Shown piece after piece: positions 25,160 through 34,532 of a DNA stretch of 64,000 nt. Under the pieces are notes generated by a model. That model did not search any database and was not told the origin of the DNA. It saw nothing but the letters and a program-made list of their open reading frames with translations. A program made the translations under genes and the position numbers. Positions within the stretch are counted from its first letter, which is position 1; each line of letters starts with the position of its first letter. The DNA comes from Sulfurimonas gotlandica GD1 (lineage in GTDB: Bacteria > Campylobacterota > Campylobacteria > Campylobacterales > Sulfurimonadaceae). The stretch is from the NCBI RefSeq assembly GCF_000242915.1, contig NZ_AFRZ01000001.1, positions 1,364,001 to 1,428,000 on the forward strand, written 5' to 3'.

Positions 25160-26197
25160 ATGGACGCAAATAAACAAAAATCATTAGACTTAGCGATGAA
25201 ACAAATCGACAAGGCATTTGGTAAGGGTGCTTTAATGAGACTTGGAGACAAAGATATAGAGCCAATTAAATCAATAAGTACAGGTTCTCTTGGGCTTGAC
25301 TTAGCGCTTGGTATAGGTGGTGTTCCTCAGGGAAGAGTTGTTGAGATTTATGGACCTGAGAGTTCTGGTAAAACAACTTTAGCACTTCAGATAACTGCAG
25401 AATGTCAAAAAAATGGCGGTGTTTGTGCATTTATAGATGCTGAACACGCTCTTGATGTTGTATATGCTAAAAATCTTGGTGTAGATGTTGAAAATCTGCT
25501 TGTTTCTCAGCCTGATTATGGCGAACAAGCTTTAGACATTGTTGAAACTATTGCTCGTAGTGGAGCAATTGATTTAATAGTAATAGATTCAGTTGCAGCT
25601 TTGACTCCAAAGTCTGAGATTGAAGGCGAAATGTCTGATCAAAATGTTGGTGTTCAAGCTCGTCTTATGTCAAAAGCTCTTCGTAAACTGACTGGTGTTA
25701 TCAGTAAAATGAACTGTACCGTTATTTTTATAAACCAGATTCGTATGAAAATTGGTATGATGGGCTATGGCTCTCCGGAGACAACAACTGGTGGAAATGC
25801 TCTAAAATTTTATGCATCAGTTCGTATTGATGTAAGACGTATAGCTTCTCTTAAGCAGGGCGAAAGTCAGATTGGTAATCGTGTTAAAGCTAAAGTTATC
25901 AAAAACAAAGTGGCACCACCATTCCGCCAAGCAGAGTTTGACATTATGTTTGGAGAAGGTATCTCAAAAGAGGGCGAGCTAGTTGACTATGGTGTTAAAT
26001 TGGATATCATAGATAAAAGTGGCGCCTGGTTCTCTTACGAAGAGACTAAACTTGGTCAAGGACGTGAAAATGTTAAAGCTAAGTTCAAAGATGAGCCTGA
26101 ATTGGCAAGAGAGATAGAAGAAAAAATCAAAGTAGCTATGGGCGTAAGTAATGTCATGATTATGGACACTACTGATATAGAAGACTTAGACGAATAA
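25160..26197 (+). CDS. recA: Recombinase RecA
   Basis: A 345-aa RecA with Walker [10 protein letters not shown], Walker [11 protein letters not shown], and DNA-binding L2 region [20 protein letters not shown]. RecA forms filaments on ssDNA and drives strand exchange. I see no LexA-box-like element in the promoter. An inverted repeat lies after the stop. Confidence 0.98.
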   Translation: MDANKQKSLDLAMKQIDKAFGKGALMRLGDKDIEPIKSISTGSLGLDLALGIGGVPQGRVVEIYGPESSGKTTLALQITAECQKNGGVCAFIDAEHALDVVYAKNLGVDVENLLVSQPDYGEQALDIVETIARSGAIDLIVIDSVAALTPKSEIEGEMSDQNVGVQARLMSKALRKLTGVISKMNCTVIFINQIRMKIGMMGYGSPETTTGGNALKFYASVRIDVRRIASLKQGESQIGNRVKAKVIKNKVAPPFRQAEFDIMFGEGISKEGELVDYGVKLDIIDKSGAWFSYEETKLGQGRENVKAKFKDEPELAREIEEKIKVAMGVSNVMIMDTTDIEDLDE

Positions 26198-26218
26198 CCA
26201 TAACCTTCCCTTGTTCCT

Positions 26219-26250
26219 AAGTTGCACTTGGGAACACTCTCTTGCAACTT
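26219..26250 (+). terminator. Weak inverted repeat after recA
   Basis: AAGTTGCA (26219-26226) pairs with TGCAACTT (26243-26250) around a 16-nt loop that could itself pair (GTTCC/GGGAAC overlap). There is no long U-tract, so termination efficiency is uncertain. Confidence 0.4.
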
Positions 26251-26345
26251 AAGTATTATACCTTTCTTCTAAACCATAAATAATATTCATCTTAAGTAGT
26301 TTTAGATAAAATTGCGGCAATAATATGTAACATATAGGATTATAA

Positions 26346-27611
26346 ATGTATATTGAAAACGTAAGCGCAATCGAAGTAATGGATTCTCGTGGAAATCCAA
26401 CGGTTAAGGCGACGGTAGAGTTAAGTGACGGGACAATTGAAAGTGCAATCGTGCCTTCGGGTGCTAGTACTGGTAAACGCGAGGCTTTAGAACTTCGTGA
26501 TGGCGGAGATCGTTATATGGGCAAGGGTGTTTTGCAGGCAGTTGAAAATGTAAACTCTCAAATCTCTGATGCATTAATCGGTCAATCACCTTTTAATCAA
26601 GCAGTTATCGACGCTACAATGAAAGAACTTGACGGTACTGATAACTATGGTAACCTAGGAGCTAATTCTGTTCTAGGTGTTTCTATGGCTGTTGCTCGTG
26701 CGGCTGCTAAAAGTTTAGGTATGCCACTTTATCGTTACCTTGGTGGTGCTAATGCTATGGTTATTCCTACTCCAATGTTAAACATTATCAATGGTGGTTC
26801 TCACGCTGATAACTCAGTTGACTTTCAAGAGTATATGATTGTCCCTGTTGGATTTGAAGATTTTGCGGAGGGTTTACGTGCTTCTGCTGAAGTTTATCAC
26901 AACCTAAAAGCTATTTTGAAAGCTAAAAAACATAACACTGCACTTGGTGATGAGGGTGGTTTCGCACCAGACCTAAGCTCAAATGAAGAACCTATTCAGA
27001 TAATCATGGAAGCAATCGAGAAAGCTGGTTACAAGGCTGGTGAGCAAATAGCTATCGCACTTGACGTAGCTGCATCTGAGCTTGTTGTAGATGGCGGATA
27101 TAGACTAGACTCTGAAAACCGTACAGTAACAAGCGAAGAGTTAGCTAACTACTATGTTGACTTATGTTCTAAATATCCAATCGTATCTATAGAAGATGGT
27201 CTTAGTGAAGATGATTGGGATGGTTGGAAAATTTTAACTGAAAAGCTTGGCACTAAAGTTCAACTTGTTGGTGATGACCTTTTTGTTACAAACGTAAACA
27301 TTTTAAATGAAGGTATCGTTAAAGGTATCGCTAACTCTATTCTTATCAAACCAAACCAAATCGGTTCAGTTTCTGAGACTATGCTTACAGTTAGACTTGC
27401 TCAAAGAAATGGTTACACTTGTGTTATGAGTCACCGCTCTGGCGAGAGTGAAGATGCTTTTATCGCTGATTTTGCTGTTGCGCTTAACTGTGGTCAAATC
27501 AAAACAGGCTCAACTGCACGTGGTGAGAGAACTGCTAAATATAACCGTCTTTTAGAGATTGAAAACGAAGTTGTTTATGGTGAATACTTAGGTTCAGCAA
27601 TTTTCAACTAG
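26346..27611 (+). CDS. eno: Enolase
   Basis: A 421-aa enolase converting 2-phosphoglycerate to phosphoenolpyruvate. Motifs include [36 protein letters not shown] and SHRSGESED with the active-site His and Lys residues expected of the family. It starts its own transcript after recA and is followed 11 nt later by the FtsB-like gene. Confidence 0.98.
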   Translation: MYIENVSAIEVMDSRGNPTVKATVELSDGTIESAIVPSGASTGKREALELRDGGDRYMGKGVLQAVENVNSQISDALIGQSPFNQAVIDATMKELDGTDNYGNLGANSVLGVSMAVARAAAKSLGMPLYRYLGGANAMVIPTPMLNIINGGSHADNSVDFQEYMIVPVGFEDFAEGLRASAEVYHNLKAILKAKKHNTALGDEGGFAPDLSSNEEPIQIIMEAIEKAGYKAGEQIAIALDVAASELVVDGGYRLDSENRTVTSEELANYYVDLCSKYPIVSIEDGLSEDDWDGWKILTEKLGTKVQLVGDDLFVTNVNILNEGIVKGIANSILIKPNQIGSVSETMLTVRLAQRNGYTCVMSHRSGESEDAFIADFAVALNCGQIKTGSTARGERTAKYNRLLEIENEVVYGEYLGSAIFN

Positions 27612-27622
27612 GTCATACTCTG

Positions 27623-27919
27623 ATGAACCAAGAAGAACTTTATGAAGATATAGACAACTCTCAAAGTATCACTCAAAGATACTTGGGACTCTCTTTAGCA
27701 AAGTTCTTAAGTTTATTATTAATTGTCTTAGCACTTGGGGTTTATCTCGGTGTTCTTCTGTATGGAACTAACTCTGTAGAAGTTCTTTTTGGACTTGAAG
27801 ATTATGAAAATTATCTTCAGGATGAAGTTCATAGATTAAAAAATGAAAATGCAGAACTTCAAAGAGAGTATTTTGAACTAAAAGAGATTTCTGCACCAGT
27901 AAGCCCCAAATCAAAATAA
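27623..27919 (+). CDS. FtsB/DivIC-like septum formation initiator
   Basis: A 98-aa bitopic protein: a short cytoplasmic N-terminus, one membrane helix (about 28-48, LSLLLIVLALGVYLGVLLYG), and a periplasmic coiled coil (VHRLKNENAELQREYFELKE). This is the FtsB/DivIC layout of the divisome. The position after eno matches ftsB in many bacteria. Confidence 0.8.
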   Translation: MNQEELYEDIDNSQSITQRYLGLSLAKFLSLLLIVLALGVYLGVLLYGTNSVEVLFGLEDYENYLQDEVHRLKNENAELQREYFELKEISAPVSPKSK

Positions 27920-27957
27920 ACTTGATATAATGCTTGTAAATTAATTCAGGGGTAGTT

Positions 27958-28623
27958 TTGATTAGAATTTTATTTATTTTATTTTATTTATTAATCATCT
28001 CAGAAGCTCGTGAAAACCCTTTTTTCCCTTCAAAAGGTGAAAAAGATATTCCCTACACTTCAAACCAAGTTAAACCTGCTACACCTCTAAAGCGTTCATC
28101 GATAACTCTTCCTTCATCGGCTAGAATGATTAAAAAAGTCACTATTGAATATGAAAATCTAGATGCTACTATTGAAAAAAAGAGTATTGATCTTGACAAC
28201 TCTATAGACTGGCATCTACCTATTTTCGTATCTCAAAATTATGCCCAAACTGAGACAGAGACAAAGACTCAGGATAATGTACAAAAAGTAGATACAGAGC
28301 CTAAGAAAAACAAAATTATTAAATACAAAGAAATTGCTTCAGTTAAACATGCAAAGTTTTTATCATCAGACAAAACTCTCAAAATCATAACAGAAGATAA
28401 AATAATCAGAAACTTTATGCTTGTAAAACCACATAGAATAGTTGTTGATTTTAAAAGAGATACTAACCTAAAAAGTTATGAAAAAGAGAACCTAAAAGGT
28501 GTCTTTTGTAAGGTTAGAGTCGGAAATCATTCTGGCTATTACAGAGCTGTTGTTGAACTTGACGGACTCTACAGATATGAGATGCAAAAAGTTTCTGATG
28601 GGTATACTTTTAAACTACGTTAA
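27958..28623 (+). CDS. AMIN-domain protein
   Basis: A 221-aa exported protein. The start is a TTG at 27958 with AGGGG shortly upstream, giving a signal peptide (IRILFILFYLLIISEA). A variable, charged middle region is followed by a C-terminal AMIN-like domain (KIITEDKIIRNFMLVKPHRIVVDF), which in other proteins targets the cell envelope or peptidoglycan. It follows the FtsB-like gene by 38 nt, in keeping with an envelope role. The precise function is unknown. Confidence 0.75.
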   Translation: MIRILFILFYLLIISEARENPFFPSKGEKDIPYTSNQVKPATPLKRSSITLPSSARMIKKVTIEYENLDATIEKKSIDLDNSIDWHLPIFVSQNYAQTETETKTQDNVQKVDTEPKKNKIIKYKEIASVKHAKFLSSDKTLKIITEDKIIRNFMLVKPHRIVVDFKRDTNLKSYEKENLKGVFCKVRVGNHSGYYRAVVELDGLYRYEMQKVSDGYTFKLR

Positions 28624-28655
28624 ACACCTTCTAATATAATCAAAATAATATAGAT

Positions 28656-29240
28656 TTAGTTTAAATCCCCATCTTTCCAGTATTTTGTCCCCTGTATAGT
28701 AGCTTGAATTGCCAGACCATTTTGAGTAAGTTTATAGAGTCTAATACCTGGAGCAACTGTAATGGCTGCATTTACTGCCCCGCCTTCTTTTCCAGCTTTA
28801 GCCGCTGCATCTGCTTGTGCATTTGCTTCCCAGCCAGAGTTTACAAAACTATCAAAAACTTTTTTGTTTTCAAACAAAAAGATTGCTCTGAAATCTTTAA
28901 CTCCAAGACCAAAGCCAACACCACCAGAACCCATATTCATATAGATATTTTTTCCAGTTTTGTTATTATGAGCCATACCTTTTCCACCTTCAGCAGATAA
29001 GATAATAAGATTTACACCAACATTTGTAAAAGTTGCATATCCATAAGAGTTTTCAATCATTTTCTTAGACTTAGGCGCATACTTATAGAGCTTTTTTAAA
29101 GTCTCATTACTTGTTTTTTGTCTCTCTTTTCTAGCCTCATTATTTTCAGCTTTAACATCTTTGTCACTTTTACCTGACCAGAACCCAGACAACATTAGCA
29201 CTGCAATCGTTAGTGAAAGAAGTAATTTTAAACTTTTCAT
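28656..29240 (-). CDS. YSC84/SYLF lipid-binding domain protein
   Basis: A 194-aa secreted protein with a signal peptide (MKSLKLLLSLTIAVLMLSGF) and a SYLF domain: NSYGYATFTNVGVNLIILSA, GSGGVGFGLGVKDFRAIFLF and AAITVAPGIRLYKLTQNGLA. SYLF proteins bind phospholipids or phosphoinositides in eukaryotes; bacterial roles are poorly known. It lies downstream of the pigment cluster in the same direction but 62 nt away. Convergent with the AMIN gene. Confidence 0.85.
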   Translation of the reverse strand: MKSLKLLLSLTIAVLMLSGFWSGKSDKDVKAENNEARKERQKTSNETLKKLYKYAPKSKKMIENSYGYATFTNVGVNLIILSAEGGKGMAHNNKTGKNIYMNMGSGGVGFGLGVKDFRAIFLFENKKVFDSFVNSGWEANAQADAAAKAGKEGGAVNAAITVAPGIRLYKLTQNGLAIQATIQGTKYWKDGDLN

Positions 29241-29302
29241 AGCTCATCCTTTAAGAATTTGAATTATCAATGATACTATAAAAAAGATTTTATTATATAT
29301 CT

Positions 29303-30487
29303 TTAAAAAATAACTTTTCCCATCGCTGAGTAGTTAAGATTATCTACATAATCAACTTTAAATGGTATTGTTAGTGTTCCATAATTTTGTGCTATTTTAT
29401 CTTTTATAAGTCGCTTGTCTATTTTCTGTTTTGCTTGTAGAGTAATTAATATCTGCTCACTTCTTAGTAACTCTTTTTTATATATCAAACTTACAACCGC
29501 TTTTTCTACATCTTCTATCGTCTCGATAATTGATTCTATCTCAAGTGCAGATATTCTCTTTCCTGCAATTTTTATAAGTTTATTCGCACGTCCGAGAAGG
29601 GTAAAAGAATCACCATTTATGGCAACAATGTCTTGAGTTTTAAAGGGCTGTTTTAATTCTATGATTTTATTCTCTAAAAGGTATTTTGATATAAAAGGAG
29701 AGCTAAGAGTCAGTCTCTCATCTTCACTTTGGATACTAACGTATTTTAGACTTTTCCACTTGTTACTCACTCCTTTTTTATAAGCGATGCCACCAGTTTC
29801 AGTAGAGCCAAATAGTTGCATGACAGTTGTTTTGTATCTCTCTTGAAATAGAGTTACATCATCTAGATGCAGAGGTCCTGTAGAAGATATAAAGAGGCTC
29901 TTCGTTAGTTCTTTGTTGTCACTAACTTTTGCAAGTGCTTTTATGAATAGCGGAGTAGTAATGACAAGTGTATTATCCACTGAAGCTTCTTCTAATATCT
30001 CATAAGGCAAAAAATCATCCTTAACTATTAGTGTTATATCATTTAGATGCAGAGGTAGAAGAAGACCCGCTAATATTCCGTATATATGAACAAAAGGTAC
30101 GCTTACAACAACGCGCTCGATATTAAAACTCTTAAGCAAATCTTTTAATACTTCTACTTCTTCTAAAAGATTTTGTCTACTTTTAAATGCACCTACAGGA
30201 AATCCGCTGCTACCTGATGTGAAAAAAAGAAGTTGAGCTATTTTGTTTACTTCATCAATGTCTTCAAAATTATTCAAATCATTTTCTTCGTAAAACTTTT
30301 GAAGCTTAGTGTGGTTCTTATCAAATAGAACTATTTTCTGTCCACTTGAAAAAGCTGAAAAAAACTCTTTTATAAACTCTTTTTTTGAAGTTGAGTTTAT
30401 ATTTATCCACTCATCTGATGTCTCTTTGTTTAGAGATATATCTATGATTTCTCTTGAAGAGTCTTTGTTGATGTATTCAATAATCAC
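29303..30487 (-). CDS. AMP-dependent acyl/aryl ligase of the aryl polyene cluster
   Basis: A 394-aa member of the acyl-adenylating superfamily, shorter than typical CoA ligases (~500 aa). Motif A3 reads LLFFTSGSSGFPVGAFK and A5 reads LFGSTETGG; a catalytic lysine candidate is near the C-terminus (YSAMGKVIF). In aryl polyene clusters such a ligase loads the aromatic starter onto an ACP (ApeH-like). Here the starter would be the cinnamic or coumaric acid from the ammonia-lyase. It is the last gene of the main cluster operon and overlaps the exporter gene by 4 nt. Confidence 0.85.
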   Translation of the reverse strand: MIIEYINKDSSREIIDISLNKETSDEWININSTSKKEFIKEFFSAFSSGQKIVLFDKNHTKLQKFYEENDLNNFEDIDEVNKIAQLLFFTSGSSGFPVGAFKSRQNLLEEVEVLKDLLKSFNIERVVVSVPFVHIYGILAGLLLPLHLNDITLIVKDDFLPYEILEEASVDNTLVITTPLFIKALAKVSDNKELTKSLFISSTGPLHLDDVTLFQERYKTTVMQLFGSTETGGIAYKKGVSNKWKSLKYVSIQSEDERLTLSSPFISKYLLENKIIELKQPFKTQDIVAINGDSFTLLGRANKLIKIAGKRISALEIESIIETIEDVEKAVVSLIYKKELLRSEQILITLQAKQKIDKRLIKDKIAQNYGTLTIPFKVDYVDNLNYSAMGKVIF

Positions 30488-32589
30488 TTCATGCTCCTAA
30501 TAAGTATAAAAATAGAAATAATTCCTAAAGATATAACCATTCCGATTGACTCTAAAGCTACAATTGAACTAAAGACTAATACTCCAAAACCGGCAAATGT
30601 ACTAAGAAGAGAGTATCTGATGGCTAAGACTGTATTGGCTTGCTCTTTTGTGTTACTCATATAGATTCCATAATCAATACCGATGGCAATAAGTATGATA
30701 AGTGAGAATAGATGCATTAAGTTTATGGTGTAAAAAACACTTAAAACAGCCAGCACTAAACTTGATGGAAATATTATGTAGTTAAGTGCATATAAAAATT
30801 TAGCTTTAACACTAAAGAAAAGAAGTACAAAAACTGCAAGTATGACTAAGCTAGAGTAGAGTGCCAGATCATCATACATCTTATTGGCTTGTTTTTTAAA
30901 CATCTCTTTTGCATCTATGTTTGTTACAAAATTAAATGATGAAGCTTTTGATATATTATCTACTAAAGCTATAGTAGAGTAAGAGTTTTTATCATTATAA
31001 GCATATAGATTGTAGGAGTTAAATATATCTAGCTTAGGTATTTTACACTCTGCTAGATTTTCTGTAAAGCTGTATGACTCCTTGAAATAGCCCTTTTTAA
31101 AGCCTATCTTTGCAGCGTGTTCATTAATAATAGAATTGAGTCTTGAAAAATCATAATTAGTGAGCAGTTTTCTCTTTTTTTCACAGCTCTCTTTATCTTG
31201 AACAAATGTAGCAAGTGAAAAGCTATTTGGCACTCTTAGATGCAGTAGATGCAAGTTAGTTATGAGTTCTTCTTTTGATTTTGCTTGGACGATAATAGGC
31301 TTTAGATTTGTTTTGATAGATGATTTAAAGAACTCTTCTTTGTCCATAAGTTTAGTGTTTTGATAGTCTAGATTTCTGATATTATTATCTAAAGATAGAT
31401 TATAAATACTAAAGCTCAGTAGTAAGATAGAGAGTGTAAAAAACAGAGATGCTGAGAGTTTTTTTGAACTCTTTTTTATGATAGTTTCTTGTTTATACTC
31501 TTGAATTTGTAATTTTGGAAATATAAATGTGAATAGTAGATAAGCAAAAGAGAGCGAAGCAACTGCAAAAAAACTGATTTGTGAAATGATAGGAATAGGG
31601 ATAAAAGAGAAAATCACAAAAGCGACAGTTGTAGTTAAAAATCCATAAAGAACATTTTTGTCTATTTTTTTACCGCTTTGAAAAAAGTTATGAAAATAAT
31701 AGTGAAGCAGATAATCAATGCTCACAGCTGTTACGCTCATCCCGAAGGCTAGAGACAGAATATTGAAATTCGAATATATAAGAGTACTTACAAGCGTTGC
31801 AAAGAGCATTGACGAGGAAAGGGCCAATAGTGTATGTGATAGCAGACGGATATTTTTTATGAGTATGTAGTAGATTAGAATTAGAACTAAACTAGAGAGT
31901 ATAATTATCCACTTAACATCATTTTTTATCTTTGTGGAATTTTCAACTGTATAAAAAAATGGAGCAAAGGCAACTGCATCTGGATACTCTTTTAGAACTA
32001 AATGTACTTTTTCATATAGAATCTTAGCTTCGTTCATTTGAGATGCAGATACATCTGTGCTAACACGAATCAGATAACCAAAATCTCCTAGTGCTAAAAA
32101 ATCCCCCTTATGAGAAAGGTTTGATTGGTGAGTATTACTTATGTTAAAAAGTTTTAGAGGATCATTTTTGTCAACACTTGTATAAAAAATATTTGTAGTC
32201 ATTGAGTTGTATAACTCTTGGAGTTGTCGCTTTACGCTTTGAACGCTCTGTTCCTTATCATCAAATGAAGCAATTAGTGCAAAGTTATTTTTGTAGTATT
32301 GTAGTTGTGCATCTGATGGCGTCAGTGTTGATTGAACGCTTTTAATCCCGTCAATAGTTTTTAATTTTTGTGAGAGGGAATAAACTTTTGTTTTTGCAGA
32401 GTTGTCAAAGCCCTTTATGGCGATTAGCATCTCTTTTGAGTAACCAAGTTTAGATGCAATACTTAACTTCTCTATGGACTCTTTTGAAGCAAATAACGAG
32501 AGTAGATTTGTAGAGATGTTTATATGCTCTTTTAGTAAGAAAGCTGCCCCAAGAAGGAGGGTTAGGATTATGTAATTAGCGTATTTCAT
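30484..32589 (-). CDS. MMPL/RND-family exporter of the pigment cluster
   Basis: A 701-aa protein with two sets of about six membrane helices, each preceded by a large periplasmic loop, the MMPL layout. Segments such as AFGMSVTAVSIDYLLHYYFH and ILIAIGIDYGIYMSNTKEQA carry the conserved acidic residues (D in IDY) of helix 4 and 10. MMPL proteins in aryl polyene clusters are thought to move the lipid-linked product from the inner membrane. It overlaps the LolA-like gene by 14 nt, suggesting the two act together. Confidence 0.88.
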   Translation of the reverse strand: MKYANYIILTLLLGAAFLLKEHINISTNLLSLFASKESIEKLSIASKLGYSKEMLIAIKGFDNSAKTKVYSLSQKLKTIDGIKSVQSTLTPSDAQLQYYKNNFALIASFDDKEQSVQSVKRQLQELYNSMTTNIFYTSVDKNDPLKLFNISNTHQSNLSHKGDFLALGDFGYLIRVSTDVSASQMNEAKILYEKVHLVLKEYPDAVAFAPFFYTVENSTKIKNDVKWIIILSSLVLILIYYILIKNIRLLSHTLLALSSSMLFATLVSTLIYSNFNILSLAFGMSVTAVSIDYLLHYYFHNFFQSGKKIDKNVLYGFLTTTVAFVIFSFIPIPIISQISFFAVASLSFAYLLFTFIFPKLQIQEYKQETIIKKSSKKLSASLFFTLSILLLSFSIYNLSLDNNIRNLDYQNTKLMDKEEFFKSSIKTNLKPIIVQAKSKEELITNLHLLHLRVPNSFSLATFVQDKESCEKKRKLLTNYDFSRLNSIINEHAAKIGFKKGYFKESYSFTENLAECKIPKLDIFNSYNLYAYNDKNSYSTIALVDNISKASSFNFVTNIDAKEMFKKQANKMYDDLALYSSLVILAVFVLLFFSVKAKFLYALNYIIFPSSLVLAVLSVFYTINLMHLFSLIILIAIGIDYGIYMSNTKEQANTVLAIRYSLLSTFAGFGVLVFSSIVALESIGMVISLGIISIFILIRSMK

Positions 32590-33061
32590 CAGCTATTTTT
32601 ATAGTTATTTTGTCACTATTTTTTAAAAATAGTTTTATCTCTTTGAGCTTTTTTTCACTTTTTTCTAGCTCAATAGAATTGACGAAGTGACGTAAGCTTC
32701 CCTTTGGTTTTAGCAGAGTTTTATCAGCATGAATCTCAACATCAAACATACTTTTTAGTAGTTTGCCATCTCCACTGTGAAGTAGGATTATTGTCTCAAG
32801 GTATTGAATTATATGTTGGGTTTGTGATTCATCAAGAATTATCTCTTGTCCATCTTCTTTATATGTAAGTTTTGAATCTTGCAAACGCAGATTCTTTTTA
32901 CTCTCTTTATAGTTGATAGAGAGTCCATTTTTTAAGAAACTTATTTCGCCATTGAGCTCCATGCTTCTACCCAGAGCATCGCTATATCTTAGTTCTGTGA
33001 AGTTGAAGCTATCTGCATTTGCAATTAAAAAGCTTAAAATTAGGATGATTATTTTTGACAT
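32576..33061 (-). CDS. LolA-like outer membrane lipid carrier
   Basis: A 161-aa periplasmic protein with a short signal peptide (MSKIIILILSFLIANA) and an LolA-like beta-rich body (ELNGEISFLKNGLSINYKES). Clusters for aryl polyenes and flexirubins usually contain such a LolA relative next to the MMPL exporter; it likely ferries the lipid product across the periplasm. Sequence similarity to true LolA is weak, so the call leans on context. Confidence 0.72.
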   Translation of the reverse strand: MSKIIILILSFLIANADSFNFTELRYSDALGRSMELNGEISFLKNGLSINYKESKKNLRLQDSKLTYKEDGQEIILDESQTQHIIQYLETIILLHSGDGKLLKSMFDVEIHADKTLLKPKGSLRHFVNSIELEKSEKKLKEIKLFLKNSDKITIKIADEIR

Positions 33062-33774
33062 GACTCACTCATAATATTGTGTGTGTATTTTAACATATCG
33101 CTCTCGTTGGAAAACTTATCAGGATATATCGGTTCTAGCATCTGGACTTTTATATTGGCTTTTTTAGTGCCGGAGAAACAAAAATTACCTTTTGCAAGTA
33201 TATCTGCTGAGCCGTCGATTACGATTGGGATAATTGGTTTATTAGTCTTCATTGCAAGTCTAAATGCACCCTTTTTAAATCTTCCAAGTCCTTTTCCACT
33301 ACCGCGAGTTCCCTCTGCAAAGAAGACTACGTTTCTATCTTCTTGGAGCATCTGCTCAAACTCACCATAGGTATCACTGATGTTGCCAAGGTTATTTTTG
33401 TCTAAATGTCTTATGCCTATTAGATGCCCGACTTGTGAAATAAAAGGGATTTTTTTAAAGTTCATCGTAGTCATTATGAGATACTTTTGTATGAAATATC
33501 CAAGGATTGGATAGTCTAAGTTTGATTGATGAGTTGATACATATACAGCACTTTTTGGGAGTTCTTCAAGTAGTTTTATATCTAATTTTATTCTTGGTAT
33601 AGAAAAGAAAAATATTTTATAGATAACACTTGATAGATACTGAAATCTGTCTTGCGGGTACTTTACAAATGGATAAGAGATGCCGTAGATGAGTAGTGAT
33701 GGAATTACAAATAATCCTATAAGACCAAAAAACAGTATAAAGGCAAAACTACTTGCTATGCATCCTAATCGCAT
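33049..33774 (-). CDS. 1-acylglycerol-3-phosphate acyltransferase-like protein (PlsC family)
   Basis: A 241-aa lysophospholipid acyltransferase family member with the catalytic HQSNLD (H-x4-D) motif in STHQSNLDYP and the substrate-binding EGTRGSG. An N-terminal membrane helix anchors it. I chose the ATG at 33774 (MRLGCIASS) because GGGAGG lies 4 nt upstream; an ATG four codons earlier has no ribosome site. In this cluster it probably attaches the polyketide chain to a glycerolipid. Confidence 0.87.
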   Translation of the reverse strand: MRLGCIASSFAFILFFGLIGLFVIPSLLIYGISYPFVKYPQDRFQYLSSVIYKIFFFSIPRIKLDIKLLEELPKSAVYVSTHQSNLDYPILGYFIQKYLIMTTMNFKKIPFISQVGHLIGIRHLDKNNLGNISDTYGEFEQMLQEDRNVVFFAEGTRGSGKGLGRFKKGAFRLAMKTNKPIIPIVIDGSADILAKGNFCFSGTKKANIKVQMLEPIYPDKFSNESDMLKYTHNIMSESCQK

Positions 33775-34291
33775 AGAGCCTCCCATAGAGTACTTGAATT
33801 ATTAGAGCTAAAAAGAAGAAGATGTACCAGCCAACAGAGCTGTAGAATGCCCATAATACATCATCATAAAAAGTTAAAGCAAATTGCATTAAAGTAGATA
33901 TAGATACAGCCCAAATCCAATACTTATCTCCATCTCTTAAAAAAGCAATCTCTCCTTCACTTAACTTCTTTGGATAAAATTTTTGTGTAAATTTTAGTAT
34001 AAATTCTCTTTTATTGATAGTAGCATCTATAAAAATGCTCAAAAACATAAGTGAGACTAAGACTGGTATAAATTTAACCATTGCGAAACTGGCATAAAAA
34101 AAAGAAAATACTAGAAGTAAAAAGTAGATTATTGGAACTATCAACTCTTTTGATATTTTATATTTGATATATGTAAAAAGTAGAAGTAGAAGGGATAGCG
34201 CAATGTATAGAGTAACGACTACCTCAAATTCAAAGTAGTGTAGAAATATTAGAAAGGTTGGTGCGAAAAGTAGTGTAAAAACACTACTCAT
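33749..34291 (-). CDS. COG4648-type membrane protein of aryl polyene clusters
   Basis: A 180-aa protein with about six membrane helices and the segment NKREFILKFTQKFYPKKLSE in a cytoplasmic loop. This pattern, next to an ACP gene and a PlsC gene, matches the COG4648 proteins seen in aryl polyene clusters (ApeG-like). Biochemical role unknown. Overlaps its neighbours by 8 and 26 nt. Confidence 0.75.
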   Translation of the reverse strand: MSSVFTLLFAPTFLIFLHYFEFEVVVTLYIALSLLLLLFTYIKYKISKELIVPIIYFLLLVFSFFYASFAMVKFIPVLVSLMFLSIFIDATINKREFILKFTQKFYPKKLSEGEIAFLRDGDKYWIWAVSISTLMQFALTFYDDVLWAFYSSVGWYIFFFLALIIQVLYGRLYAIRMHSK

Positions 34292-34532
34292 TATTACTTG
34301 TAGCTAAAACAAAATCACACACGTCTTTTACTGTTCGTATATCTTTCATCTCTTCAGTTTTAATCTCTATTCCTAACTCTTTATCTAGAGTTACCATAAG
34401 GTCGATAGCATCTAAAGAGTCAAGTTCCAAATCTGTAAACAGGTTGGCATCTACATTGATGTCATCACTATCAACTTCAAATTCTTCAACTAATACAGAT
34501 ACTATTTTGTCATATACTTCTTCTTGAGTCAT
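34284..34532 (-). CDS. Acyl carrier protein 1
   Basis: An 82-aa acyl carrier protein with the phosphopantetheine attachment Ser39 in DLELDSLDAID. It sits directly after a ketosynthase gene (one-nucleotide overlap). One of three ACPs in the cluster; dedicated ACPs for starter and extension are known in aryl polyene systems. No phosphopantetheinyl transferase is visible in the window. Confidence 0.92.
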   Translation of the reverse strand: MTQEEVYDKIVSVLVEEFEVDSDDINVDANLFTDLELDSLDAIDLMVTLDKELGIEIKTEEMKDIRTVKDVCDFVLATSNNE